DNA of 50,087 nt from Lewinellaceae bacterium (GCA_020636445.1 JACJXV010000029.1:1-50087), one strand, 5' to 3'. Shown: positions 15,517 through 26,054, counted from the first letter of the stretch. Notes: a model not told the origin generated them from the letters alone. Numbers and translations are program-made.

Positions 15517-17256
15517 ATGGAAAAGATAACATTCAATCGTACTACCCTCCTTGTCGCCTTCACCATGTTGGTGGCAGGACTCCTGATTGGCTGGCTGGCC
15601 AAACCCTCAGCAGCCTCCGGTGCCTCGCATGAAGACATTGCTATGGATGCCCCCGCAAGTGCCGCAGCAACCATCTGGACCTGTTCCATGGACCCCCAGA
15701 TCCGGCAATCGGAGCCGGGGAAGTGCCCCATTTGCGGCATGGACCTCATTCCCCTGGATGATGACATATCGTCGGATGCGGGCTCCATGGAGATCAAAAT
15801 GTCTCCTACTGCGATGCAACTCGCCAATGTACAAACCGCTATTGTCGGGTACGGCAAGCCCACCCGCGAAGTGCGCATGAACGGGAAGGTCCAACCCGAT
15901 GAGCGCCGGATATTTTCCCAGGTTACCCACCTTGATGGCCGGGTAGAACAGCTCACTATCAATTTCACCGGCGAACCTGTGCGCAAAGGACAAGTTCTGG
16001 CCAGCCTGTATGCTCCTGAACTCGTCACGGCCCAGGAGGAACTTTTTGCGGCACTGAAAATCAAGGACATGCAACCCGCCTTATTCCAGGCCGCCCGGGA
16101 AAAGCTCAAAAACTGGAAACTTACCGATGGACAAATCGATAAAATCATCACTGCCGGCAAACCTCAGGAGCGTTTTCCCATTCTGGCGGATGTGAGCGGC
16201 ATCGTGATGCAGAAAAAGGTAAACCTCGGTGATTATCTGATGCGGGGTATGCCCTTGTACGACATCGTGGATTTATCGCGGGTCTGGGTGTTATTTGATA
16301 TTTATGAGAGTGATATGTCCTGGGCAAAGGTTGGCAGTACGGTGGAATTCACCATCCAGTCGTTGCCCGGAGAGCAGTTCACCGGCAAAATTTCCTTCAT
16401 CGACCCGGTGATTAATCCGGTTACCCGGGTAGCCACCGCCCGGGTGGAAATACCCAATCCGGGGGGCAAGTTTAAGCCCGAAATGTTTGCCAGCGGTGTT
16501 ATAAAAACACCGTTGTCCAACCAAAAGGAAAGCATGATGGTACCCAAGTCGGCTGTCTTATGGACTGGTGAGCGCTCCGTCGTTTATGTCAAGGAAACCA
16601 CCGAACAGGGGGTCCACTTCTGGATGCAGGAGGTGACGCTGGGTCCTTTAGTGGGTGACCATTATGTAATTACCAAAGGGCTCGATCCCGGGATGGAAAT
16701 TGCAATCCAGGGTACTTTCTCCATCGATGCGGCTGCCCAGTTGGCAGGGAAACCCAGTATGATGAGTCCTTCCGGCGGCAGTGCAGGGTCGATGGCCTCC
16801 ATGGATGTCAGCAAAGAGGCTAAATTGGCTGTCCAGCAGCTATTTGAGCCTTACTTTTTACTGAAAGACGCCCTGGTGAAAGACGACCTGGCTACAGCCC
16901 AAAAGCACGGCAGAGAATTAAAAAAAGTCTTCGAGAAAACCAGTATGAACCTGTTTACCGGCAAAGCACATGATCACTGGATGAGCCATAGCGGTGCTGG
17001 ATTGAATGCGTTAAACAAACTACTGGCCGCCAAGGATATTGAGGGCGCGCGGACCGCTTTCAAACCCCTGTCGGATCAGATGGTGGGATTAGCCAAGGCT
17101 TTCGGGCCCTTCGATGAAACAGTGTATGTGCAGCACTGCCCGATGGCGGACAGCAACACTGGTGCCGATTGGCTTAGCCTGGACAAGAAAATCCAAAACC
17201 CTTACTTCGGCGACAAAATGTTGACCTGTGGCAGTGTGACGGCTACAATTCGGTAA
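15517..17256 (+). CDS. CusB-family membrane fusion protein with heavy-metal-binding domain and DUF3347 tail
   Basis: 579 residues. An N-terminal anchor helix (residues about 9-28) is followed by a heavy-metal-binding domain with the words CSMDPQIRQSEPGKCPICGM (about 56-75). The adaptor core comprises the barrel-sandwich piece (VRMNGKVQPDERR-like text, ASLYAPELVTAQEEL) and a beta-barrel segment (SIDAAAQL at its end). The last 145 residues form a DUF3347-type domain, ending in HCPMADSNTGADWLSLDKK and NPYFGDKMLTCGSV, which supplies Cys, Met and His ligands like those of bound copper. The adaptor links pump and outer membrane channel in the periplasm and may hand over the ion. Last gene of the operon. 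Confidence 0.88.
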   Translation: MEKITFNRTTLLVAFTMLVAGLLIGWLAKPSAASGASHEDIAMDAPASAAATIWTCSMDPQIRQSEPGKCPICGMDLIPLDDDISSDAGSMEIKMSPTAMQLANVQTAIVGYGKPTREVRMNGKVQPDERRIFSQVTHLDGRVEQLTINFTGEPVRKGQVLASLYAPELVTAQEELFAALKIKDMQPALFQAAREKLKNWKLTDGQIDKIITAGKPQERFPILADVSGIVMQKKVNLGDYLMRGMPLYDIVDLSRVWVLFDIYESDMSWAKVGSTVEFTIQSLPGEQFTGKISFIDPVINPVTRVATARVEIPNPGGKFKPEMFASGVIKTPLSNQKESMMVPKSAVLWTGERSVVYVKETTEQGVHFWMQEVTLGPLVGDHYVITKGLDPGMEIAIQGTFSIDAAAQLAGKPSMMSPSGGSAGSMASMDVSKEAKLAVQQLFEPYFLLKDALVKDDLATAQKHGRELKKVFEKTSMNLFTGKAHDHWMSHSGAGLNALNKLLAAKDIEGARTAFKPLSDQMVGLAKAFGPFDETVYVQHCPMADSNTGADWLSLDKKIQNPYFGDKMLTCGSVTATIR

Positions 17257-17286
17257 TAGCTGTTCGCCTAGGGGGGAGGGGAAAAC

Positions 17287-17319
17287 ACGGTTACGAAACC
17301 AGCAAGGTTTCGTAACCGT
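17287..17319. terminator. Strong hairpin between the efflux operon and mnmE
   Basis: A 14-bp perfect stem (ACGGTTACGAAACC with GGTTTCGTAACCGT) closes a 5-nt loop. It lies between the 3' ends of two convergent genes, so it probably terminates both. There is no long U-run on either side. Confidence 0.7.
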
Positions 17320-17336
17320 TCCCATATATTAGCCTT

Positions 17337-19280
17337 TTATTTCCCGATACAAAACCGGGAAAAAATATTCCCCAGCAGGTCGTCAGTACTGATTTCACCG
17401 GTAATTTCACCCAGGAAAGCGAGAGCACGGCGGATGTCCATGGCAACAAAATCACTGGTGACGCCGGTGTCCAGCCCGCGCAATACGTCGCCGAGACTTT
17501 CTTCGGCTTTGCGCAGCGCTTCATAGTGACGGGCGTTGCTTACCACGGCGCCATCCAGCGCAATATCTCCCTGGATGACGGCTTCGTAGAGCTTTTCTTT
17601 GAGAAAAGGAATATTCATCCCTTCTTTGGCCACGATGGGCACCCAGGCGTCAGGCTCCACCCACTGGCCCCCTCCTCCCGAGGAGGGGGAAAAGCTTTTC
17701 TTTTGAACATCGGCTTCGGGAGAAGTTAATTGAAGGTGGATTTTTGACAATACATCATCCAGGTTTTGAATTACCTCCTCGTTGGAAAACCGAAGAACCT
17801 GATACCCCTGCGTTGTCAGAATTTGCTCCCTTTCGATATTACGGAGACTTACTTCCGGATGCTGATGGTAGCCGCCATCAATTTCAATAATGAGTTTTTT
17901 CTCGAGACAAACAAAATCGGGAATAAAATAACCAATAATATGTTGCCGCCGGAACTCAAAACCTGCCAGTTTCCTTTTTCGAATATGGGCCCAGAGGGCT
18001 TCCTCCGCTAAGGTTGGATTCTTGCGTAATTCCCTAGCCTTTTCTTTCAAAAATCCGTACACCTGTTTATCCGCAGTGAACCATTTTCCAGGTTCGTATT
18101 CCTCATCAGAGAATTCCATTCCACCAATACGCTCCTCCGCGCCAATGACGGCACGGAGTGGCAATAATTCGCCACTTAACTCCCCTCCTCGAGAACTGGG
18201 GCTGGGGGTGGAGCTAGAGCCAAAATAGTGCTCATACGTCGTATACGGATTCAGATCCATTTTATTAGCCACTACCAGCACCTTCATCCCCGGTTGGATC
18301 AATTGAGCCAGATCGGCACGTACCTCTTCAGGGGAAGTACGTACGACATCAAATAAGTAAACAAGCACGGCAGATTGCCGGACTTTTTCCAGGGTTTTGG
18401 CTACGCCAATGGCTTCGATGGTGTCGGTTGCTTCCCGAATACCAGCAGTATCGATGATGCGAAACTGAATTCCGTTGATATTCAGTACCTCTTCGATGGT
18501 ATCGCGGGTGGTTCCGGCAATTTCACTGACGATAGCCCGATCTTCGTTGAGCAAGGCGTTGAGGAGGGTCGACTTACCCGCATTGGGTCGACCGGCAATC
18601 ACCGTGGTTACCCCTAGCTTAATGGCATTACCGAGCTGGAAGGATTCCAGGAGCTTAGCCAGTAAGCTACGAATGTGATTGACCAGCTCGCGTAGCTGGG
18701 TCCGGTCGGCGAATTCAACATCTTCCTCACTAAAGTCCAGTTCGAGTTCAATCAGGCTGGCAAAATCGATCAGTTGCTGCCGCAAACCAGCAATTTCATG
18801 GGAAATTCCACCGCGCAACTGCTGGATAGCCACCTGATGGGATGCTGCCGAGGAGGAAGCAATTAAGTCGGCAACTGCTTCGGCCTGGCTCAGGTCGAGG
18901 CGGCCATTGAGGAATGCACGTAGAGTGAACTCCCCCGGTTGTGCCATGCGGGCGCCTTCCCGGATAAACATCCGAATCAGCTCATCGATGATGTAAGGAG
19001 AGCCATGACAGGAAAACTCTACGGTATTTTCCCCGGTATACGAGCGGGGTCCTACAAAAACAGTAGCCAACACCTCATCGAGGATCGTACCTTCGGGCGT
19101 ACGGATGGTGCCAAAATGAACCGTATGGGTAGGTACTTTCGTCAAGGGCTTACCCTTAAACAAGCGTTCGCCAATGAGCAGGGCATCCTTTCCCGATAAC
19201 CGAATTACGCCCAGGGCGCCTACTCCGGGAGGTGTTGCCAATGCGACAATAGTATCTGTGAGATCGTGTGATGCGAGCAT
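17337..19280 (-). CDS. mnmE: tRNA modification GTPase MnmE carrying an in-frame DUF559 insertion
   Basis: 647 residues against the usual 450-465. MnmE works with MnmG to make the 5-carboxymethylaminomethyl group on U34 of certain tRNAs. The N-terminal folate-binding domain begins DTIVALATPPGVGALGVIRL. The GTPase motifs are in order: G1 GRPNAGKST, G2 GTTRDT, G3 DTAG and G4 NKMD. The C-terminus ends FCIGK with the conserved Cys. Between G4 (near residue 345) and the G5-region VPIVAKEGMN (near 548), about 188 residues are inserted; see the separate entry. Removing them leaves about 459 residues, the normal size, so the host protein is otherwise complete. The reading frame is open across both junctions. 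The loop position at the surface of the G domain makes tolerance plausible, though G5 is displaced. Convergent with the efflux operon and divergent from the DinB gene. Confidence 0.92.
   Translation of the reverse strand: MLASHDLTDTIVALATPPGVGALGVIRLSGKDALLIGERLFKGKPLTKVPTHTVHFGTIRTPEGTILDEVLATVFVGPRSYTGENTVEFSCHGSPYIIDELIRMFIREGARMAQPGEFTLRAFLNGRLDLSQAEAVADLIASSSAASHQVAIQQLRGGISHEIAGLRQQLIDFASLIELELDFSEEDVEFADRTQLRELVNHIRSLLAKLLESFQLGNAIKLGVTTVIAGRPNAGKSTLLNALLNEDRAIVSEIAGTTRDTIEEVLNINGIQFRIIDTAGIREATDTIEAIGVAKTLEKVRQSAVLVYLFDVVRTSPEEVRADLAQLIQPGMKVLVVANKMDLNPYTTYEHYFGSSSTPSPSSRGGELSGELLPLRAVIGAEERIGGMEFSDEEYEPGKWFTADKQVYGFLKEKARELRKNPTLAEEALWAHIRKRKLAGFEFRRQHIIGYFIPDFVCLEKKLIIEIDGGYHQHPEVSLRNIEREQILTTQGYQVLRFSNEEVIQNLDDVLSKIHLQLTSPEADVQKKSFSPSSGGGGQWVEPDAWVPIVAKEGMNIPFLKEKLYEAVIQGDIALDGAVVSNARHYEALRKAEESLGDVLRGLDTGVTSDFVAMDIRRALAFLGEITGEISTDDLLGNIFSRFCIGK
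17655..18222 (-). mobile_element. DUF559 endonuclease-like element inserted in frame in mnmE
   Basis: The inserted text contains a full DUF559 domain (Vsr/restriction-endonuclease-like fold): LRKNPTLAEEALWAHIRKRK, then EFRRQHIIGYFIPDFVC, KKLIIEIDGGYHQHPE (about residue 467) and GYQVLRFSNEEVIQNLDDVL. The acidic core (PDF, EIDG) is intact. Both ends carry related GC-rich near-palindromes: CCCCCTCCTC/GAGGAGGGGG (17668-17689, 10-bp stem, 2-nt loop) next to AAAAGCTTTT, and CCCCTCCTCGAGAACTGGGG at 18182-18201. They translate as PSPSSRGGE on one side and SPSSGGGGQ on the other. Boundaries are approximate because the uninterrupted gene of a relative is not available here. It lacks intein splice residues, so the domain should stay in the protein. 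Confidence 0.8.
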
Positions 19281-19447
19281 ATTCGGTAAACAGCCCCCGG
19301 TAGAAATTATTCTCGACCGTTGGCCTTGTTGCTTTGCTGCAAAGTTATTATACTCGTACGAGAAAGAAAGGGAAAATCCAAGGCTATCCTTAAAGCAGTG
19401 GGTTTTATCACTTCCAGAGGACTGCCCCCACCACTAAAACCACAAAG

Positions 19448-19960
19448 ATGTTCAATCACCTGCCACTCACCCGGCAATTAGCCGCCAACGGTCAAGCTTT
19501 TTCCGCCCTCTTGCGTGGCAAGACAACCGAGGAATATACCTGGCGTCCTGCCCCTGGCAAATGGACCTTGCTGGAAATTGTCTGTCACTTACATGATGAA
19601 GAATGCGAAGACTTCCGTGCCCGGGTCAGGCATACCCTGCAGTCACCCACCGAGCGCATGCTCCCCATTGATCCGGTAGGTTGGGTGCTGGAGCGGGATT
19701 ATGCTTCCCAAAGCTATGCCGACAAAGTGGAGACATTTCTCCGGGAACGGGAGCGTTCCGTGCATTACCTGGAAGGGCTAAAGCACCCCGATTGGTCACG
19801 CGTCCACCAGCACCCTACGCTCGGCCCGATGAGTGCTCAGTTGTTCCTGGTAAACTGGTTGGCCCACGATCAACTGCACCTACGGCAAATTATTCGCTAT
19901 CAGTACCAGTATTATCAAGCGGGCCACCAACTTCCGCTGGATTATGCGGGGGATTGGTAA
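19448..19960 (+). CDS. DinB-family (DinB_2) putative metal-dependent protein
   Basis: 170 residues, cytoplasmic, no signal peptide. A four-helix DinB-like fold is suggested by WRPAPGKWTLLEIVCHLHDEE (first metal His) and LVNWLAHDQLHLRQIIRYQ (the later His pair). Members bind a metal ion with three His residues; some are thiol-dependent transferases, but the role of this one cannot be told. Divergent from mnmE; the following gene starts 86 bp downstream on the same strand. Confidence 0.8.
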   Translation: MFNHLPLTRQLAANGQAFSALLRGKTTEEYTWRPAPGKWTLLEIVCHLHDEECEDFRARVRHTLQSPTERMLPIDPVGWVLERDYASQSYADKVETFLRERERSVHYLEGLKHPDWSRVHQHPTLGPMSAQLFLVNWLAHDQLHLRQIIRYQYQYYQAGHQLPLDYAGDW

Positions 19961-20045
19961 GGACGATTACCATGACATGCCAGGTTGCCAGGACCTCGCA
20001 TATTTATTTACCTTCACTTCGATTTCTCTCGACTGCAGCGAGCAC

Positions 20046-22660
20046 ATGAACAACAAACTATTACTATTACTCCTGGGAATAATTTGGTTTTCCCAGGCTA
20101 TAATAGCCCAAGGCACGGCAACTATGCGCGAAATATCGTTGAATCAGCACTGGCAATTTCGCCAGGTTGGTGACCGGGAGTGGTTACCGGCTACCGTTCC
20201 CGGCACCGTCCATACGGATTTACTGGCCAATAAAAAGATAGAAGATCCTTACTATCGCACCAATGAACGCCAGCTACAGTGGATCGATAAAACGGAGTGG
20301 GAATACCGCACCAGCTTTTACGTAGATACCAACTTGCTAAAATTCGATGTGTTGAACCTGGAATTTTTAGGGTTGGATACCTACGTCGATGTATACCTGA
20401 ATGGTACCCGCATCATCAGTGCTGATAATTTCTTCATCGCCTGGAAAAAAGACATCAAACCTTTAGTACGCCTGGGCGACAACAACCTGCGCCTGCACTT
20501 CCTCTCCCCGGCCCGCAAGGGTATTGAGTTACTGGAAGCCCACGGGTATGGGTTACCCGCAGGTAACGACCAGTCGGAAGTAGGGGAAATGGGCGACCAG
20601 CGGGTAAGCGTATTCATCCGCAAGCCTGGTTATCATTTCGGCTGGGATTGGGGTCCCCGGCTGGTCACTTCCGGTATTTACCGTCCCGTGCAACTAAGGG
20701 CCTGGAGCAAAGTCCGCCTGGAAGACGTGTATTTTCACCAAGATGAACTGTCCGATACCCTTGCCCAACTGACTGCCCATGCTGAAATAACGGCAACCAC
20801 TGCACAAACCGTAGAATTGCTGGTGTGGCACGGCGAGGAATTGCTGGGCGCCCAAAGCTTTGAGCTGGCAGCCGGTCCCAACACCCTGGACCTGCCCTTC
20901 CAAATACAAAACCCGCGCCGCTGGTGGACGCACGACCTCGGGGAACCCTTCAGGTATGCCCTGCGGGCCGAATTGCGGGGAGAAGACAAGGTACTGAACA
21001 GCCTGACACACCAGATAGGCTTGCGCACCGTACGCATTGTACAGACCCCGGATGCCAAAGGGGCTTCTTTTTACGTAGAACTCAATGGGCGGCCTATCTT
21101 TGCCAAAGGCGCCAATTATATCCCCAATGATGTTTTCATTCCGCGTACCACGCCCGACCAATACGAATGGGCGATTTTTTCCACGGCGCGGGCCAATATG
21201 AATATGTTACGCGTCTGGGGCGGTGGTTTTTACGAGAATGATATTTTCTATGACCTCTGCGACGAATATGGTATTCTGGTTTGGCAAGATTTCATGTTTG
21301 CCTGCAGTATGTATCCTGGTGATCCCGATTTTCTGCGGCGGGTACGCGAAGAGGCTGAATATAATGTCAAACGCCTGCGCAACCACCCCAGCATAGCTTT
21401 ATGGTGTGGCAATAACGAAATCGATATCGCCTGGGCCCAGCATAAAGAGTCGCGGGGATGGGGATGGAAACAACTCTATTCCCCAACTCAACGCAAGGAT
21501 ATCTGGCGAGATTACCAGGCTGTTTTTGATGAACTGCTCCCGCAGGTGGTAGACTCCCTGCAGCCAGGAACGTTCTACTGGCCTTCATCGCCATTCTTTA
21601 AAGAAGGTGACCACGCCGGCGAAAACACGCCGGAAGGAGATATCCACTACTGGGGGGTATGGCACGGGGAGCATCCCTTTGATGGCTATTATGAAAATGT
21701 TGGGCGTTTCATGAGTGAGTATGGCTTTCAGTCATTCCCCGAGTTTCGCACGGTAAAGAGTTACACGGTTCCCGGCGATTGGGATATCGAATCGGAGGTG
21801 ATGGCCGCTCATCAGCGCAGCGGTATTGGCAACCTGCGGATCCGCAGTTATATGGAAGACCATTACCAGGTCCCCAAGCGTTTTGATCAACAACTTTATG
21901 TTGGGCAAGTCCTGCAGGCGGAAGGCATCCGCATGGCTATCGAGGCGCACCGCAGCGCTATGCCCTACTGCATGGGTTCCCTGTACTGGCAGCTCAACGA
22001 CTGTTGGCCAGTAGCTTCCTGGTCGGGGATGGATTAATACCAACGCTGGAAAGCTATACTGCTGCGTTAAAGAGGCTTTCTCCCCCGGTGATGCTCAGCA
22101 CGCTGATAAAAATAAACTCGATTCAGACAAGCCTGGTATCCGACCATTTAACTTGCAACTCCGCGGCTGTCACTCGAAATGATAGACTTTGACGGTAGCT
22201 CCGCTGGCAACAGGACCTTTGCTGTAACCATTCATAACCAGGCCGAACAAGTACTGGCACTTCAAAATTGGAAGAGATGGTTCGGCGGGGGATACCGCCC
22301 AGTCGGTCACGGTGCTGCGCCTTTATGACAAGCTGGCAGCTTACTGTCGCGTTTACATTTACTTCACTCCCGTAAAACAGTTGCAGTTACCCAGAACACG
22401 GGATTGCAGACCGAGGTCCAGGAAAGTGGCCTGGGTTATCTGAATTCGAATCAAGGCAGACAGGTGGTCCAAAAACCTCACCTGGACTTTCCGGAACAGG
22501 CGGGGTTCTTCTCCGTAGTGTACCGACCTCTTACCGGAAACCGTGGAGGTATTCGCGAACGACGAATCGAGCCGCTGACCAGCGAGGTTGCAGGCTATGG
22601 TATTGCGGATGCCAGTAAGCAGGCATTAATCGTCCACCTTGGCCCCTCTCACCGCCCAGT
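20046..22660 (+). pseudogene. GH2 beta-mannosidase, frameshifted in its last quarter
   Basis: The start at 20046 is chosen because a signal peptide (MNNKLLLLLLGIIWFSQAII) begins there. The open part runs to a stop at 22035-22037. GH2 features are clear: the sugar-binding domain (PATVPGTVHTDLL, KPGYHFGWDWGPRL), the acid/base in WCGNNE (about residue 457) and the nucleophile Glu in SEYGFQSFPEF (about 558). After the DCWPVASWSGMD block, homology continues to about 22650 but in shifting frames: YQRWKA, then LKRLSPPVMLSTLIK, IDFDGSSAGNRTFAVTIHNQ, RLYDKLAAYCRVYIYFTPVK, and HLDFPEQAGFF followed by PLTSEVAGYG. Total span fits a normal protein of about 850 residues, so single-base indels, not deletions, are the problem. 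Beta-mannosidase cleaves terminal beta-mannose from glycans. Probably intact in the organism; the sequence here may be faulty. Confidence 0.8.
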
Positions 22661-22679
22661 CACGTCTGGATGAGTGTTC

Positions 22680-24065
22680 ATAAAGCGGATAAAAAGTAGT
22701 GCCGCTTTGTGTTATTGCAAATCCATGGCTCGTGTGTCGCTTCACCAGCTATGGAACGCGATCGGCCGGATAGGCTGATCACCCATGATCCAGTCAACCG
22801 ATCGAATACACCCACCGGGCGTTGCGCACAAAATGCAGTTTAACCCAACTCTGCGATAAAGAATTCATCATTACCCAGTGGAAGCAACACATCCGGATTA
22901 CTGTTTGCCTGGTACACTTCCATAACACAATTGGCCTTTGAAATTTGAGCGAGATACCTCCTGTGGAAGCCCGAAAGTGAAAAATCAATGCACCGCAATA
23001 AGGTTTCAAGGCTTCAGCCGGCACGGCAACCCTGTTGCCTGCGGTAATCCACTGGAATCACAACAGATTGATGCGTGGATAATCGGTATAAATCACTACC
23101 AAGGTGAGCGCAATATTCGAATAATGTGGTTTCCCATTACCAGAATCTGCGGAACTTCGTCAAGCCAATGACAGAAAATGGCGAAACACCACCTGCCCGT
23201 GGCAGAAAAGTATTTGCCGGCTTCTTCTCCAAAGTTAGGCATTTTCAAAGGTGATGCTTTATTCAGCTCCCCCTGTCAGCAGTTTTTTCAAACTGAATTG
23301 AGTCCTAGGCATTGGAATACAGGTTGCCGCCGCCAGCAGCAATTGACATATCTGCATATTCGCATTCACTGCTGGAACCAGGCATCATACATATAATGAC
23401 GGTGGGGAATGACTTTGGCAAAAATCATCAATCCTGTATCGCCGTCATAGGGTTCAGCCGCTAAACCTTCACCCAACGCTTCTGCGTATGACACACCGCA
23501 CCAATTGCTCGATGAGATAGGCCAGTAGTACGTATCGGGAATTACTGTAGCGATACCGTGCACCAGGTTCAAAAATCCAGGGTTTATCCGAAAAACAAAG
23601 CAATCAACTCGGGAATGGTGTGCGTAAACTTGCTGAGGCTGTCGTAGTGGAGAAATTATTGAGATGCGGTATTCCGGCCCGGTGAGCCAACAACTGCCGA
23701 ATGGTAAATTTCACCCGCGGATAATCCGGCACTAAAATCTGCCAGGGCTGATCCAGGCGCAGTAAACCTGCTTCAACCAGCTGAAGTACCATGACCTCAA
23801 GTGAACGCGCTGGAAATAGACGCCATCCGAAATCGGGCATCAAACCTGGAATGGCCCACTCCCAGTCAGCCGTAGGCTTTGGAAGCTGGCTTCCCTTACC
23901 ATAATAATGATGATGACGCCGCTCCAGGCATCCATCGCTAGTAAGGGTGACATAAGCATCTATCCTGGCAGTTAGCTCCGGGGATCCTGGCCTGCGAGTG
24001 GGCGGAATAATCATCATTGCAATACCACCAAGCACTGAAATACAGGGGTTGAGTGTAATTCGCAT
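22680..24065 (-). pseudogene. Serine hydrolase (class C beta-lactamase family), copy 2, heavily frameshifted
   Basis: Fragments on the minus strand read in order: a hydrophobic N-terminus (MRITLNPCISVLGGIAMMII, start at about 24065), SPELTARIDAY, LQLVEAGLLRLDQPWQILVP, DYPRVKFTIRQLLAHRAGIP (the segment after the active site in this family) and LNNF, then short pieces to about 22680, including VAVPAEALKPY. Frames change every 50-150 bp. The family has penicillin-binding/beta-lactamase-like folds with an SxxK nucleophile and cleaves peptides or esters in the periplasm. Its SxxK segment is not cleanly readable here. Convergent with the GH2 gene. Coordinates are approximate. Confidence 0.6.
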
Positions 24066-25434
24066 TCGCTATTTTTTGCTCAACTCTATAGATCGCCTGC
24101 AAGGCAAGCGGGTGAGTCCGGATGGTTGGTACCTTGCGGTAACAACGCAGGGCCTCGGCCTTATTCCCTTTTTGCGCCAGGCTTCCCCAGACTATCCACA
24201 CATTAGCCACCTCGGGAATAGTTCCGTATTCAGGTGAATAAATTCCAGTGCCTGATCGGCTATCACGCATCAACAGGTTGTAGCCTAAATTATTCAGTGC
24301 AAATCTTTGGGTCGTCAGGGAAAAAATTACTGGTTATGTACAGTTATCGCACATGGGCAGCCCCTCGATTGATGGGCCTCCATACACCGCCAGTGGCGCT
24401 GGCAGATGGGCCGGATCAGGTTCCTTCCCCCGTCAGGATTCGCAGGATACCAATGGCTATTTTTCTGCCACGAAGAGCTCATCCATATTCGCTAACACCA
24501 CAATACTGATGTCATCCGCCAGCATCTCCAGATGCACTGCATTGATACCATTAGAGCCTCCTGCAGGCGGAATCCCTCTTCCACTTTTTTCTGGTAAAGG
24601 GTTTAATGCGCTAGAAAAAAACCCAGCTGTTCCCGTATCTGCGGCCGTATCAGTTGTCACCGTAAAGAAATTGCATTAAAGTGAGCACATCCAGTCGGTA
24701 GCCCAAAAGCCCCAGCCCAGGGCGCAGCTCCATCAACAGAGCACGGTATCTTCCAGACCATTAATCGTTCGCAGGTATCCTACGGAGCGGTCGGGAACCT
24801 GCCGGATATTTTCGACGTAGGTATCTTTTCAAGCCTAACGGCTCGACAATGCGCTCATAATTCTGAGCATAGCTTTCCGGTTACTTTTTCAATATGCTCC
24901 AACAGGATATACGTATTGGAATACTGCCGATCCGTTCCTGGTAAAAGTCCGGGGGTAACTTGCGGGCAATATCACAATGGTAGTAGGCTTTTCTGCTCAT
25001 AAGGCAGGTCAAAAATGCAGGACTGTGATAATCGCCGAATCAGAGGCATGCTCCATCAACTGACCAATCGTTACCCGGTCGATTTCCGGTTGGGTAAATC
25101 CGCACAGTGTTAGTCATAGGATGTCAAAGCGCAATTTTCCCTTCTTCAGCAGCTGAGGCCAATACCACATCCGTAAGCTGTTCATACTCCCAGAATAAAC
25201 TTGGTTTGCAGGGTATTGGGCGTGGTTCCGCACCGCCGGGCAAGCTTTTTCAAAAAGTGGTTTCCATGTTCGGCCAATAAAACCACCCCCGAAAACAAAT
25301 CCAGGTCTGATAATCCTTAACCAGTTTTTCAATTTTGGGAACAACCGTTTCCAAATGGTGGAGGTTGGTTCAGCCGGGGATTGGCAGGCAACAGCCAAAG
25401 AGTGGAAGCTTGCTAATAAAATATACCGGTTCAT
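24050..25434 (-). pseudogene. Serine hydrolase (class C beta-lactamase family) with C-terminal TPR-like tail, copy 1, heavily frameshifted
   Basis: The start is at 25432-25434, with a lipoprotein-like leader (MNRYILLASFHSLAVACQSP). Later fragments include QYSNT and YILLEHIEKVTGK, a typical YSN motif and following helix of this family, then SNGINAVHLEMLADDISIVV with LANMDELF close to the end of the catalytic domain. The tail (EVANVWIVWGSLAQKGNKAE, ALRCYRKV, HPLALQAIYRVEQKIAN) is TPR-like, as in many Bacteroidota homologues. The next serine hydrolase follows in tandem on the same strand. Frames change many times over 1.4 kb, so start and family are safe but exact residues are not. Confidence 0.6.
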
Positions 25435-25610
25435 GTGTCTGGTGTTTTGATTTGATCCAAAACTAGGAAGTACATCCGACCTTAAGCGCACTGGTAAAGG
25501 GAGCAAGGGGGGTGTTTTTGGAAGAAATGGGAGAATTCAGTTCCTCATAGCTCCCAATTATTGAGAATATCCCTTTTTTCAACTTGAGCATAGCTAAAAC
25601 TTGAGGGGGC

Positions 25611-26050
25611 ATGGACAAGCAAGATACACAGCCCGGTGGCAATAAGGGCTGGCTAATTTCAAAAAGCACTTGCCCGTCTGGAAGCTTGTGGTAACCCCTA
25701 AGTCAAGAACGGCCTTTGTCTGACCTGGAAAACAAGGCTTAATTCAGGCCCTTTGAGTTCACCCACGAACTCGCCTGGAAAACGCTGAAGGATTTCCTGG
25801 AATCCCAAAGGTCAACAAAATTGTATGGTTCCAAAAGACCTTAACCCGCCTGGCATTTTCCACTGTAGCGGTTCATGACAGGCATACCTGGATGGAAATG
25901 ATCCGGAATCTTGAAACTTCTCACGCCCTGTTAGAAGCAGCCAGCCGGTGCTAAAGCCATTAGCAACACCTATCTGCGGTGGGCGCAACTACTTAAACGC
26001 TACCTTTCAACGCTGAAAAATGAATCCGTAAAGCTGCAACCTGGGGAACT
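25611..26050 (+). pseudogene. HEPN-type nucleotidyltransferase-associated protein (HI0074 family), frameshifted
   Basis: From the ATG at 25611 the pieces in shifting frames read WQ, RLANFKKA-like text, then FEFTHELAWKTLKDFLESQ, a signature stretch of the HI0074 'substrate-binding' HEPN family, followed by HDRHTWMEMIRN, LETSHALLEAAS and NTYLRWAQLLKRYL. Such proteins pair with a minimal nucleotidyltransferase encoded alongside; many pairs act as toxin-antitoxin modules in the cytoplasm. The catalytic HEPN Rx4-6H motif cannot be judged with these frameshifts. The partner gene follows directly. Confidence 0.6.
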
Positions 26051-26054
26051 TCCG

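Noticed and set aside
17655..18222. The MnmE insert as an intein
   Set aside because: There is no Cys/Ser/Thr splice block at its start, no His-Asn before its end and no splicing-domain motifs; the ends are palindromic DNA translated into Pro/Ser/Gly linkers.
20694..21161. Long minus-strand reading frame inside the beta-mannosidase gene
   Set aside because: The plus strand carries clear GH2 homology through the whole stretch, so the antisense frame is a shadow.
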